Below are positions 22,002-32,187 of a stretch of DNA of 64,000 nucleotides, piece by piece. Under the pieces are notes generated by a model. That model was not told where the DNA came from, did no database searches, and saw only the letters and a list, made by a program, of their open reading frames with translations. Source of the stretch: Picochlorum sp. 'celeri'. Lineage: Eukaryota; Chlorophyta; Trebouxiophyceae. Numbering within the stretch: position 1 is the stretch's first letter; every line of letters begins with the position of its first letter. The stretch is taken from contig JAACMV010000023.1 of assembly GCA_010909725.1 (NCBI GenBank), forward strand, positions 1 through 64,000. Reading direction: 5' to 3'. The position numbers were made by a program, and so were the translations under genes.

Positions 22002-23291
22002 ATGGGGTCGACACACCACACGAACAACGGGGCGTGGGCGTCAAAGCCAGTGTACCCCACAGCAAAGGAGAGCGTTCCAGGGTGGGTTGCCTTGCAGAAG
22101 AACCACAGCCATTTGACTCAGTATGAAAAACTAGAAATTGTGAACTACGACGAGGTGTACTTTGTGGGGAAGAGCATTTCCAAAACCCGTGAACTGCACG
22201 ACAGGTCCATCTCTCCAACTGGATTGAAGAGCAAGTTCACAGATGCCAAAGGTCATTATTCGATTCTGCCGGGAGACCACGTTGGGTACCGGTACGAAAT
22301 GCTTCGATTTCTGGGAAATGGCTCGTTTGGATGCGTCTACAAGGCCAAAGACTGGAAAACAGGAGAACATTGTGCTATGAAGATTTGCTTGCGTAAGAAT
22401 CCAGTCAATCACGAAGCTCGGCACGAAGCACACATGCTGAAACATTTGCAAAATAGCGGGAAATTTCCGACAGGTATTGCTAGGATGTACGGCTCGTTCG
22501 AGTTCAGAGGGCACCTGGTCATCATTAGCGAATTGCTTGGGATGGACCTCTACGAGCACATGCGAGTGCTGCGTTTCAGGGGATGCAGGACCCATTTTGT
22601 CAAGTCTGTGGGTTTGCAGTTGTTTGAATCCATCTCTTACTTGCACAAAAACAATGTGGTGCACTGCGATATCAAACCGGAGAATATATTGCTGACTGGG
22701 CTGGGCAGTAGCTGTGTCAAGTTGGTGGACTTTGGGAGTTCTTGTTTTGTGGGGGAGCCCGTCTATGGATACGTCCAGTCTCGGTACTACAGGGCTCCAG
22801 AAGTCATTCTAGGAATTTCGTACGGACCGGAGATCGACGTGTGGAGTTTGGCCACCGTTCTCTTCGAGATTGCCACGGGCAGACCGCTGTTTGCCGGGCA
22901 GAACAATGGGCAGCAATTAGCAGTCATTGCCTCCCTGCTTGGGCCTGTGCCAGACACTCTTCTCAGACAGTCCATAAGGCGCGATGCATACTTTTTGCCC
23001 GAGTCAAAGGAGTTTTTGAGCCACTGCATTCCCAGTGGGGCGGGCATGTACAAGCTGCACAGACAAGGGACCCAGCTTCGGGATCTGTTGGGGCCTGGGT
23101 CTTCGGACGAATTGGCCAATTTGCTGAGTCGATGTCTCAAGTGGGATCCAAAGGATAGAATCACACCAGAAGAGGCACTATCGCACCCTTGGTTTGGGGC
23201 GGGCTTCAAGTACTGTATCAATGCTGGGCAACCACCACTACAGTCCCACAGCGTCGACCTGGGGGATTGCGCATCATGCGATCACGGCTGA
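22002..23291 (+). CDS. DYRK-family dual-specificity protein kinase
   Basis: Single exon, 429 aa. CMGC kinase: glycine loop GNGSFGCVYKA (105-115), catalytic Lys127 in CAMKI, HCDIKPEN (221-228), DFGSSC (243-248), and activation loop VYGYVQSRYYRAPEVIL. The loop carries the YxY pair (Tyr255, Tyr257) that DYRKs autophosphorylate. The N-terminal DYRK-homology region ends in a GDHVGYRYEMLRFLG join typical of DYRK2/3/4. HCD rather than HRD is a DYRK hallmark. Substrates cannot be told from sequence. Confidence 0.93.
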   Translation: MGSTHHTNNGAWASKPVYPTAKESVPGWVALQKNHSHLTQYEKLEIVNYDEVYFVGKSISKTRELHDRSISPTGLKSKFTDAKGHYSILPGDHVGYRYEMLRFLGNGSFGCVYKAKDWKTGEHCAMKICLRKNPVNHEARHEAHMLKHLQNSGKFPTGIARMYGSFEFRGHLVIISELLGMDLYEHMRVLRFRGCRTHFVKSVGLQLFESISYLHKNNVVHCDIKPENILLTGLGSSCVKLVDFGSSCFVGEPVYGYVQSRYYRAPEVILGISYGPEIDVWSLATVLFEIATGRPLFAGQNNGQQLAVIASLLGPVPDTLLRQSIRRDAYFLPESKEFLSHCIPSGAGMYKLHRQGTQLRDLLGPGSSDELANLLSRCLKWDPKDRITPEEALSHPWFGAGFKYCINAGQPPLQSHSVDLGDCASCDHG

Positions 23292-23968
23292 ATCAATGGG
23301 TTGTTATCCTTTTTTCGACGCTGTGGAGGTCCATCATGGGATGTATACATCACGGGTGTGGTCCGGGGCACTCAGAGCCTGGGTGTGGTGAATCATCCAT
23401 GGGCCCATGGTGAATCATCCCCCCAAGGATCCATCCAGCCGGACGAGCGGGCATGCACCTGCACGGAGAAACATAAAGGACATCGTCATACACCCTGTAA
23501 ACAGTAATATTTTGTAATAGCAGCATATACGCGTTCTTCTGGAGGACGTGCTCGATAGACGAGGAAAGGTGCGACTTGGTCACCGTGGCCCCCGAGCCCG
23601 GCGTTCTTCCATTCTGGCGCCATCTACAGGGTGTAACCGGTGCAATTATGGTTTTAAATATTGTTATAATGCCATTTACTGCACCTTTTTGTCATTTATT
23701 CGAGTGACTGTGCATGGTGGCCGGTGCTCCTCGAATGGTTAACCCGTCAGCAGGTTCCTACGTGTGTCTGTGGACACCGAGGAGGGCGACAGTACCCAAG
23801 ATAGTATGTGTATTGATGTGTATATATTTTACTGCAGCTTATATATACGAGGGAAAAAGGAGTTTGCCCTTGTACGCCTTCTGAAGCGAGGGATTGGATT
23901 GGAGCTGCACAGAAAGAGAGTCTTGCTGCTCTCTGTGGACGACGTGTTCAGGGTCTTTGTGCACATAG
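23292..23968. other. Intergenic stretch with a palindrome and direct repeats
   Basis: About 680 bp without a supported gene. It contains GGTGAATCATCC twice (23387-23398 and 23409-23420) around the 14-bp palindrome CCATGGGCCCATGG (23397-23410). A + strand frame at 23764-23979 (71 aa) starts from a non-ATG codon and is not called. Confidence 0.5.
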
Positions 23969-25363
23969 ATGCTCGTTGACCTCAAAATGGGGAATTTAAG
24001 CGGATCCAAAAGAAGTGCATCGACGGCCACCGCCGGTAATCCGGCCAACATATCGCTCGAGCGCGTGAGGCCCTTGTGGCTGTGCGCAGACTCCCCCAAG
24101 AGCGACAAATTCTTGGTTCTGGAGGACACGGATACGGGTGACGTCCTGATGCCTTTGATATACATGAAATCTATTTTGGTAGCGAATTACTCCAGAAAAC
24201 TCGCGTCGCTGAAGCACCGGGAGGTCAGGGTGCCCCAAAGCAACGCTCTTGCCAACAAACAGGGGCTCTTGTTTTGGCACTGGGCATTTGAGAGCCCCCA
24301 TTCCATCAAGGTATTGATCCGTAGAGAGCTGGGGGAGGGGACTCCTCAGGGTCATCTGCGATTGGTACTCTTGCCCATTGTGTACAACGCCATGTCGTGC
24401 AAAGAAGAGTTGCGTGCCCACCCGCTCTTTCCGCCGCTGTACAGGGCCATGAGGCACTCTAGTTATTGGCCTCTACTGTTAGACCCCGGTAAAGATATTT
24501 TGCGGAAGCTAGATGCTACGATTCTCCATGGCGATGGTTCAAACAAGGTGTTTGATGGCCCAAAGTTGGTCGAGAGCACAGCCATGAAGTACATGTTCAT
24601 GTTCCGCTCCTTGGAGGAAATGGAAATTAGCAAACGGCTTCGGACAACAACGAATCTTACAGAATCTCAGGTAACGAATTCGGCAAGCATTCAGCAGGAA
24701 GGAGGTCTTGAGTCTGCAGATGCACAGGAGGATGAGAGAGAAAAGGGGAGGCCGGGCAGCAGCTTGGTGAGCCAGTTGCTGTCCCAGCAGGCCGATACCG
24801 AGGTGAAAGTCAACACGCCCAAGGAGCGAGCGTATAGTGTTACCTTGAGTACAGATCAGCTGAGAGATATTGTGGAAAGTAGACATCGACAGTTGATGAA
24901 AGAGGTGACCTCCTTGAAGGGAAGTGTGTTGGTGATGATGCAATGCCTTGTCAGCATTCTATCAGACACCGGTGAGAAGCACACCCCTACCAGCCTGCAT
25001 CACCCACTGCATTCTGCGCCAGCTGCACCCAGATATGATCCGAGCATCTATCAGAGGATACCTCCCTGGGAGCCCCCGCTCTACGATCAGCCCAATTTCA
25101 GCCAACCACGCCATTTTGGATACACTCAGCATCAAAGCCCCGGCGAGGTACGAGACTTGACGTCAACTGATTGAAATGATCAACTTGCTCATGTATTCCC
25201 AATGTATGTGGTGCAGGCGACCCTTCAACAAATATTGCAAGCACTTGGTGCAAATCAACGTGCCAAAGTGCCACAAAACCACCCTTTTATGCCACGAAAG
25301 GTGCAGCACCCACAAGATGATGGTGGTCGCAGGGGCGGTTCTCGGAGTAGGAAGAAAAAATGA
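23969..25363 (+). CDS. Uncharacterised 441-aa protein with coiled-coil segment and basic tail
   Basis: Two exons, 23969-25147 and 25217-25363, 69-bp intron GTACGA...GTGCAG; 441 aa. I do not recognise the family. The N-terminal half (about 25-190) is a compact-looking domain with LWLCADSPKSDKFLVLEDTD and VPQSNALANKQGLLFWHW. Around 290-330 there is a helix (STDQLRDIVESRHRQLMKEV). The rest is low complexity with a Pro/Tyr-rich stretch, and splicing gives a basic end, GGRRGGSRSRKKK. A nuclear or RNA-related role would fit the tail but is inference. Splicing is supported because the unspliced frame ends within 25 nt of the donor. Confidence 0.65.
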
Positions 25364-25438
25364 TGTATGATTGATTGTTAGAAACGAGTTATATTTCTCT
25401 GTATTGTTACAATGAATGTTTCTCATGTAATAATGTGT

Positions 25439-26499
25439 CTACTGAAGCTGACCTGGCCACAAGCAAGTGAGAGGAATTTGCAACCCTTGGACGTCCACGC
25501 TGGCTGGGACGTGGCAAACACCAATGTTGGATCCGATATTATTTCCAAATGGATTTGCGAGGTGATCTTGCAAGTTCTCAATTGGGCCCTTTCCGGTGGC
25601 CTGGGCCTGGAGAGTGAATCCAGCAAAAGCAATCATGGCCAAGCGCCCATTCTTGATCTCTCTCGTCTGCATTGTCTTCATGTCTCCCTTTCCAAATCCA
25701 AGGGGATCAAACACGCCTCCTGGATATCCTGGTTCTGGGTTTGGAACGGAGTTATTCTTGAAAATAGGATCTGTGTTCACCGATCCATGCTTGCGGATGT
25801 CTTGCCAGCGGCGAACCTCAACCCAATGCATGAGGAGGAATTCCCAGGCCAACAGTCCTCCGAGGTTCATCTTACCCCCCACTTCGATGGCTGGGAGGTT
25901 TTCTGGGAGACCAGAAGTGTACCACCACTGCTCTGGGTGCACAATCTCCTGGGCCAAGATTCCTGCAACTCCCAGCATGGCCCATCTTGCGTGGACCAGC
26001 TCGGCAGCCCTATACCAGTTCAAGGCCTTTGGGTCAGCTCCAAGACCGATTGGATCGAAACCGCGATCGCCTGCGAGGGACCCATCAAGATAGGTGGGTG
26101 GCTCCACCCCAGGGGCCCAAAGAGGACGGTCAGCTGCAGCGGCGACAACGCGACCGCGAGCTGGGCGTCCAGCTGGACGAGAAATCTGCATGTATGAAAT
26201 GATTTTCGTGAGGCCCTGCTGCAACCAGCCACGATCGCCAAACAACAAAAGGAGGGGATTTGCGTGTGGAACCTAAACTCCACGTGAAGACCAAACAAAA
26301 AAGAAGACGAGAGGTAGCCCGATCCCCTCAAGATCCACCAAGTGGGCTAACAAATCAATCGAGCGACGATTTCGACCACTATGAGGGCAGGATGTCCCCT
26401 GCTCTCCTTGGATACGATGTCCACCGTATCCAGAGGGACACCAGAGACAAGACAGCAACGTACCACTGGATTGAAAGTGCGGGAGAGTGTGGCCTGCAT
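25439..26499 (-). CDS. Chlorophyll a/b-binding antenna protein of photosystem I (Lhca type)
   Basis: Two exons: 26499-26464 and 26185-25439, with a 278-bp intron (GTACGT...ATGCAG); about 260 aa. Splicing supplies MQATLSRTFNPV in front of ISRPAGRPARGRVVAAAADR, giving a normal plastid transit peptide; exon 2 alone has no suitable ATG. Helix 1 has ELVHARWAMLG and helix 3 EIKNGRLAMIAF, each with the Glu-Arg pair and chlorophyll ligands. The stretch EVRRWQDIRKHGSVNTDPIF resembles the Lhca2/Lhca4 class, and GYPGGVFDPLGF follows. Located in thylakoid LHCI. The intron is the longest in the region. Its promoter faces the acyl-CoA synthetase gene. Confidence 0.92.
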
Positions 26500-26899
26500 C
26501 TTGTTTTGACGGTTTTCTTTGAATTCTATAATATCGCTCCTGCCAGCAGACGTATGGGATCAGTGGGGGTGATCTCCATGATGGCCTTTGGCGAACACAA
26601 TCTGCTTCTCATCCTGATGGGCGTTTTGGCACATCGGTCGGAGGATCGGGTGGATAGGAGGCACGCACACAACTGCCTTCTATCGCATGCAGTGCTCAAT
26701 ATTTGCGCAGCTCATCGTTTCTCGGCCTGAATGCGAATATTTGGTCTGCCTGTCCGCGAAATACTCTCCGGTGGATTGGAGTGAACACCAGCACTCTGCA
26801 AGGGATGCAGCGTTCCGTTGACAGACAACCCACACTAAATAAATTGTTGAGCGCTGTTGGTTGGAGATAATAACAGCCCTTTGAATAATGTCCTAGGCA
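26500..26899. promoter_or_regulatory. Divergent promoter region, Lhca and acyl-CoA synthetase
   Basis: A 400-bp region separates the two start codons. I see no clear TATA or named light-response element in it. A frame on the + strand (26260-26730) is a shadow across the Lhca intron and leader. Confidence 0.4.
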
Positions 26900-28426
26900 A
26901 TGGAGGCGTTTCGATCCTGTCTGAGGCATTCGAGAAAGCTCGCGCTTGTGAGCCAAGCACAGGAGTGTCAGTACATGGACATTGTCTCACAAGCTCTGCG
27001 GGTGAGGTATGGTTTGATCGAGGAGACATCAACTCTCAACAGAGATTGCTTTCACCCCGATTCGAAACACCTGGGGGGATGTGCTGAACAGCCGAGGGTT
27101 GCCATTATGGCAGCTCGAGGCACAAACTTTGTGTCAGGCATGTTTGCATCCTGGATGATCAAAGGGATTGCAGTGCCCCTATGTCCCTCTCATCCGGATC
27201 ACGAGATCGAATATCTACTGCGGGATTCAGATCCTTCCGTCATACTATGTGACGATGCACACGCGGAGCGCATGAAGCACGTAGGGGGTACCCTGTCCAT
27301 ACCTGTTCACCCAGTCCTCAGTGGCCGTGCTGATTCCCTGTCGGCCGATACTCTATTAGAGCAGTCTATTCAGGGAATACAAGAGGTAGACGAACAGGAC
27401 GGTGCGCTGATGCTGTACACGTCTGGAACTACAGGGCGCCCTAAAGGCGTGGTGCATACCCATGGAAGTCTTTCTGCTCAGATGCATTCCATTGCCAAGG
27501 CTTGGGAAATGCGTCCTTCAGATAGGGTCCTGCACTGTTTACCCTTACATCATGTACATGGGGTGGTAAATGCGCTTCTGACGCCGCTGTTTGTCGGTGG
27601 GACAGTGGAGGTGTTGCCAAAATTTTCTGTGACTGATGTCCTTCAGACCCTTGAGAGGGGTGGTGTCAGCATATTCATGGGGGTGCCCACGATGTACTCG
27701 TTCCTTGCAAAGGGGATGGACGAATCGTACAATGTGAAGAACTTGCAACGTCTGCGGGCGTGGATTTGCGGCTCCGCCGCGTGTCCCCTGCCCCTGCTGC
27801 AGATATGGAAGCACATGGTTGGGTCATACCCTTTGGAGAGGTATGGCATGACTGAAACAGGTATGATTCTGGGGAATCCTTTACAGGAAGATCTAAGGAA
27901 ACCAGGAACGGTCGGCCTGCCTTTTCCGGGCATGGAAGTAGATCTTAGGAATGATGGACAGCTCTTCTGCCGGGGAAGACAGCTCTTCCGTGGATACTGG
28001 GGACTCCCAGAGGTGACCTTGACGAGTTTCGATCATGATGGTTGGTTCCGCACTGGTGATACGGCTGAAGAGGATGGCGATGGCTACATATCTTTGCTTG
28101 GACGCACATCCTCCGATATCATTAAGAGTGGAGGGTACAAGATTTCTGCCCTGCACGTTGAATCTGCCTTGCTCGAGCACCCGTCAGTGGATGAGGCCTG
28201 CGTATTTGGTGTTCAAGATGCTGATTACGGTGAAAAAATCGTTGCGATACTTTGTGGGCTTCCAGACAGCTTGACTGACAGCGACTTATTGACCTGGTGC
28301 GGCGGCAGATTGGCCCCCTACCAGGTTCCCACAAGGTTTTTGAGGCTGGATCATCTGCCTAGGAACGCGATGGGAAAAGTGAATAAACGAGCTTTGAAAG
28401 AGAAATTGATGCATGATATATCGTAG
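26900..28426 (+). CDS. Malonyl-CoA synthetase-like acyl-activating enzyme (ACSF3/AAE13 type)
   Basis: Single exon, 508 aa. ANL superfamily: the P-loop YTSGTTGRPKGVVHTH (about 173-188), LPLHHVHGVVNALLTPL, ERYGMTETGMILGNPL, GDTAEEDGDGYISLLGRTSD-like region, and GGYKISALHVE with a final catalytic Lys near NAMGKVNK. The HHVHG and MILGNPL stretches match ACSF3/AAE13, which make malonyl-CoA from malonate for mitochondrial or plastid fatty acid synthesis. The first 35 residues are basic, consistent with an organelle signal. Stops face the REP gene with 9 bp between. Confidence 0.88.
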   Translation: MEAFRSCLRHSRKLALVSQAQECQYMDIVSQALRVRYGLIEETSTLNRDCFHPDSKHLGGCAEQPRVAIMAARGTNFVSGMFASWMIKGIAVPLCPSHPDHEIEYLLRDSDPSVILCDDAHAERMKHVGGTLSIPVHPVLSGRADSLSADTLLEQSIQGIQEVDEQDGALMLYTSGTTGRPKGVVHTHGSLSAQMHSIAKAWEMRPSDRVLHCLPLHHVHGVVNALLTPLFVGGTVEVLPKFSVTDVLQTLERGGVSIFMGVPTMYSFLAKGMDESYNVKNLQRLRAWICGSAACPLPLLQIWKHMVGSYPLERYGMTETGMILGNPLQEDLRKPGTVGLPFPGMEVDLRNDGQLFCRGRQLFRGYWGLPEVTLTSFDHDGWFRTGDTAEEDGDGYISLLGRTSSDIIKSGGYKISALHVESALLEHPSVDEACVFGVQDADYGEKIVAILCGLPDSLTDSDLLTWCGGRLAPYQVPTRFLRLDHLPRNAMGKVNKRALKEKLMHDIS

Positions 28427-28435
28427 TAAAAATTT

Positions 28436-29998
28436 TTATTCCGCCAAAGCCTCCTCCAGTGCCGACAGCATACTTTCCTCCTCCTGATCAGAGCCTGCCA
28501 TCTCATCATGGTTGACCCCATTGGCGATCTCTGCGTCATCGAAAGGAAACTTGTGCTCCGGGCACACGATGCCAAAACTTCTAATTGCTTCATCTCTCGC
28601 ATGAATGAATGAAACATCCCCAGGATGATTATGACACACTGCAAAGTTTGGTAGAGCACTCTGGCCATCAGGAGTGGAGCTCTCCGAGGCAACAAAACAT
28701 GCAAAAGCCACTTTTGGGCGCTCGTGACCGGGGGACTGTTCCTCTTTAAAAATCGCACTACAATCGAGATGCCTCTGCAAAACACCTTTGAGTTCTGCGA
28801 CACAGTCAACCTCCGAGTTGCCCTTGTGAACCGTCCATACATGGAGGCAAGACCACCCGGACGGGCAGTGGTATGTAGAATCATCCAGCTGCAGCATCCA
28901 CACTGCCATGCCCTGAGCAGATCCCCTAGGAATGACTGACAGGCATTGGTGGTGGTCCATGAACACCCTCCCCAACACGAGAGCGTAACACCGGCAAACT
29001 GTCTCTCTGTCTTTCTCCCAACAAACATGGACCGGGGCTGGATGTGGCAAGCACTCTTGGCTTGCGGCTATGGAGGACGCATGGATGACTTGTCCGTTGG
29101 CTAATCTAATATGGTATGCTCTTTCGTCGTGACGAATCTCCTCGACATGGCATCGCAGGCACTGGGTGGCTCCATGGACAGCTGCTGTCCTGCAAAATGC
29201 TTGAGACAACTCTGCAGTCCCATGGATGGGATACAAGAAGGGGCCGGTTCCAGGGCCGTACTTTCCCCCCGAGCGACCATACAGTTCTACAAGGTTTCGT
29301 GCCTCGGAAGTGCTCAACTTTGAAGCATCGTGCCGTAAAAGCACGCCATGAACAAATCTATCGACCAAATCAACATCGTCACATCCAAACCTGGCAAGCA
29401 ATTCTCCTGTCAGGTCCACATCCTCCTCTTCGCCCAAAATTCCCTTTAGCGTCTTCATTAGAACGTGTTTTTGTTTCAGGCTCATTGACGCGTCTTTGAA
29501 AATTTCGGCTCGGGAAGCCGCTATTGGAACAAACGATGACGAGGAATCCTGCCACATGAGCCTCCCCTCGACTAGCTTAAATTCAGTGTAATTGTGGGCT
29601 CCTGTTTTCAGAAGAAGGGATATCAGAGGACCATCTCCATACAATACTTTTGGCGAAACATCAAACAGAGCCCTGGCCAGGAGATGAGGCTCCAGGACTG
29701 AAGCAAATTCATCCACAGCATCATATACCCGGCATGCCCCTTTGAAATGCTCAGCGAGCTCACGGCACGGCAGGGTGCTCGATGTCCCGCCATAGTAGCT
29801 CACCGCATCAATCTGTAAAACTTTTACGCCACAGTAGGCGGCAGACCTGCGCCAGCATCAAGATTGTCACGTGTTGACAACAAGGAGTCGACAAGGCAGA
29901 TCAGAAACAACGTACGCGGCAATGAGGGACTCTACCAGACCGGTGCCAACAACGACAACATCGAATTTCTCTGGAGATATCAGGGAATGCTCCCCCAT
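28436..29998 (-). CDS. Rab escort protein (REP/GDI family)
   Basis: Two exons, 29998-29916 and 29846-28436, 69-bp intron (GTACGT...GCGCAG); 497 aa. Splicing creates the FAD-like N-terminal fold with FDVVVVGTGLVESLIAASAA followed by VLQIDAVSYYGG, the start shared by REP and Rab GDI. YGDGPLISLLLKTGAHNYTEFK and FLYPIHGTAELSQAFCR are the second family landmarks. The large size (GDI is about 445) and diverged middle favour REP, the subunit that presents Rab GTPases to geranylgeranyl transferase. The C-terminus is acidic. Confidence 0.85.
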
Positions 29999-30318
29999 AT
30001 GGCCTTGGATCCGATCCGTTCGACTACCGAAAATTCAAACTGAAGCACGGCGCAACGACCTCGCCATTCTCATCCATCCACAAGAATGTTCACAATTGCC
30101 CAAGAGTTTGAATGTGATATCGCGTTTGAGGATGCCGGTTGTCGCGTCGTTTTCTCTTCTGAAACCCGGATTTCTCTCAGGTGGCCATGGCCACCCAATC
30201 AAGAGGCGCTTTTGAATCGTCATCACCCTCACAAGAGGAAGGCACGCCTCTCCAAGAACACAGTCCGTTTTCAATTAAAAATAATTAAACAAAAACCAAT
30301 ATCCCCACCTACTCCGCG

Positions 30319-30864
30319 ATGCTCTTGTCGACTCAGAAGAGTGCCTGTGTGGCTGTCAGGTTCTCCTTCCGCACTGTATCTCGTGCGAGGAGTATGAGGG
30401 CATATACACGTGTATACAGTTCTTCTACTTCTCAAATTCAAGAAAATACGAACTGGAAGGTGAAGATGTTGTACGATGGAGACTGCCCTTTATGCTTGAG
30501 AGAGGTGAACATGCTCAAGAAGAGAGACTCAGGAAAGGGCAACATTTGCTTTGTTGACATTGCCGATCCCGAGTACAGGCCAGAAGATAATGCAGGTATA
30601 ACCTTCGAGCAAAGCATGGAAACCATCCATGCGATTCTTCCAAATGGTGAGGTGGTGACCCAAATCAGTGCCTTCAAGAAGCTCTACGAGGTTGTAGGAC
30701 TTGGTTGGGTGTATGCAGCCACCAGCATTCCCGCGGTGGAGAAGGCTCTGAACGCAATCTATTCTGTATGGGCAAAGTATAGACTGCCGCTCACAGGCCG
30801 ACCTGAACTGTCGGTGATTCTGGCAGAAAAGAAGACGTGCAGAGAAAACTCCGTAAATAAATAA
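30319..30864 (+). CDS. DCC-family thiol oxidoreductase-like protein (DUF393)
   Basis: Single exon, 181 aa. The motif MLYDGDCPLCLREVNML (about 50-66) with CxxC is the family signature (bacterial YuxK relatives). The 45-residue N-terminus is basic and Ser/Arg-rich, suggesting plastid or mitochondrial import. FVDIADP and a LPNGEVVTQISAF segment follow as in the family. Predicted thioredoxin-like fold; exact substrate unknown. Confidence 0.85.
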   Translation: MLLSTQKSACVAVRFSFRTVSRARSMRAYTRVYSSSTSQIQENTNWKVKMLYDGDCPLCLREVNMLKKRDSGKGNICFVDIADPEYRPEDNAGITFEQSMETIHAILPNGEVVTQISAFKKLYEVVGLGWVYAATSIPAVEKALNAIYSVWAKYRLPLTGRPELSVILAEKKTCRENSVNK

Positions 30865-31172
30865 ATAATAAACATGCAGTGCATCGGAAGTCCGACAACG
30901 CGGGCAGGCAAGTGGAAAAGTACATGACGACACGTGGAAATCGTGTCGAGGTTGAAACCTGCGGAACAGTGATAGTGGACCACAGTGACAAATATTTAAG
31001 CCAATTTCTGGAAATATTCAAGAATTTCTTTGTTGATGGGAGAGAGATAAGACGCTTACAGTACGAGTGCATCTGTCAGAAAACTTGGGACGAACAAATA
31101 CGCAGAAGAAACAAAGCATTCACCCCGAAAATTTCATCAAGTATCACGCTTTTCGAACGTAATTCATCGAAT

Positions 31173-31785
31173 ATGAACGGAGCAAAACTTTTATTGGCCT
31201 GCATGGCCTGTGTGGCCCTTTCTATCCCAGCGTGCCTAGCAGTCACGTGCGACTCGTTCACGGACCCCGAGCAGTGCAATGGCGTCATGACGGATGCTGG
31301 AGAATGCATGTGGAACGAAGAAGAATCTGTGTGCGAATTAGGTGCAGGAGGGCTGCCGGATGGCATGGTTGGCATCACTGCCGTTCCAGAGTCTGAGGGA
31401 GGTATGTGCCAGGTCCTTGGTGGTTGACCTGAATGATCTCGGATGCGCCCTAACCCGTTGTCTCCCTCTGTATTTGTATGCAGGGAACGAAGGAATACCT
31501 TTCCCGACGAATGATACCTTTTGCACACAGCCAGCACAACAGGGTGTGTGCCGGGCATACATTCCAGCATTTTATTTTGACGCTGCCACCAATTCTTGCG
31601 AACCCTTCGTGTACGGAGGCTGTGATGGTAATATGAACAATTTCGAAACAGGAGAACTGTGTAAAGAGGCAGCTGAAGAGTTTTGCACCGACGAGGTAGT
31701 GACAATCTCGAGCGGTGCCATTGGGTTGAGGGCCACTGCTCTCCTGCTGGGCATGGCGATGGCCACCATGGCGCAACTCATTTGA
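31173..31785 (+). CDS. Secreted Kunitz/BPTI-domain protein 1, P1 Arg
   Basis: Two exons, 31173-31401 and 31484-31785 (82-bp intron GTATGT...ATGCAG); 176 aa. A signal peptide (KLLLACMACVALSIPACLA) precedes a small Cys-rich module with four cysteines (VTCDS ... QC ... ECMW ... VCELG). The Kunitz domain (about 88-145) has six Cys in the BPTI order and the core CEPFVYGGCDGNMNNF. The residue after Cys2 is Arg (GVCRAY), the classical P1 of trypsin-like protease inhibitors. The C-terminus ends in a hydrophobic segment (ALLLGMAMATMAQLI) after a small-residue patch, consistent with a GPI-anchor signal. A paralogue lies at 57845-58504. Confidence 0.9.
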
Positions 31786-31888
31786 TTTGAACGGCGTGAC
31801 GAATAATAATAATTCATTTCCACTGTAAAACGATTTAGGGTATATTGACTTGGTAGGAGAATATTCACGACTCAAAAGGAAGGTGAGA

Positions 31889-32169
31889 ATGTCGAAGACA
31901 GTCGACCACAATCTGATCCGAGACCCCGAACTCATTGACGTTGCTGACGAATCTTGGGCGGAAGAATTGCCTGTAGAAGGTGTGATATAAATGAAATGAA
32001 TATTTAGTGCACTTGAGTGGGATTGACTCAAAGGAGTGGGATGGTCGCAGAGGCGATTCTGCCCGCTGGGGGTGCTCCGTCCTTGGCCGACGAGAACGAA
32101 GACGGTGGGGAAATTTCTCAGCCAGAGAAGATGACATGGACGGAACTAGGACTGGACGAATACCGATGA
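31889..32169 (+). CDS. Anaphase-promoting complex subunit 13 (APC13/BONSAI-like)
   Basis: Two short exons, 31889-31979 and 32051-32169, joined by a 71-bp intron (GTGTGA...GTCGCAG); 69 aa, so neither exon stands out alone. The product has ELIDVADESWAEELPVEEAI, aligning with the family DLIDDAWREDxLPxEDVxIP, an acidic linker, and MTWTELGLDEY matching the conserved KWTDLAL block near the C-terminus. APC13 is a small stabilising subunit of the APC/C ubiquitin ligase. Stop lies 18 bp from the stop of the convergent LENG8-like gene. Confidence 0.82.
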
Positions 32170-32187
32170 AGGCTGTGGCTGTGTCAT

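Noticed and set aside
25176..25370. Cys/His-rich 64-aa frame suggestive of a zinc finger
   Set aside because: It starts inside an intron; the spliced exon uses another frame ending in a basic tail, with correct phase and stop.
26260..26730. 156-aa + strand frame
   Set aside because: Lies antisense over the Lhca exon 1 and intron; no motif.
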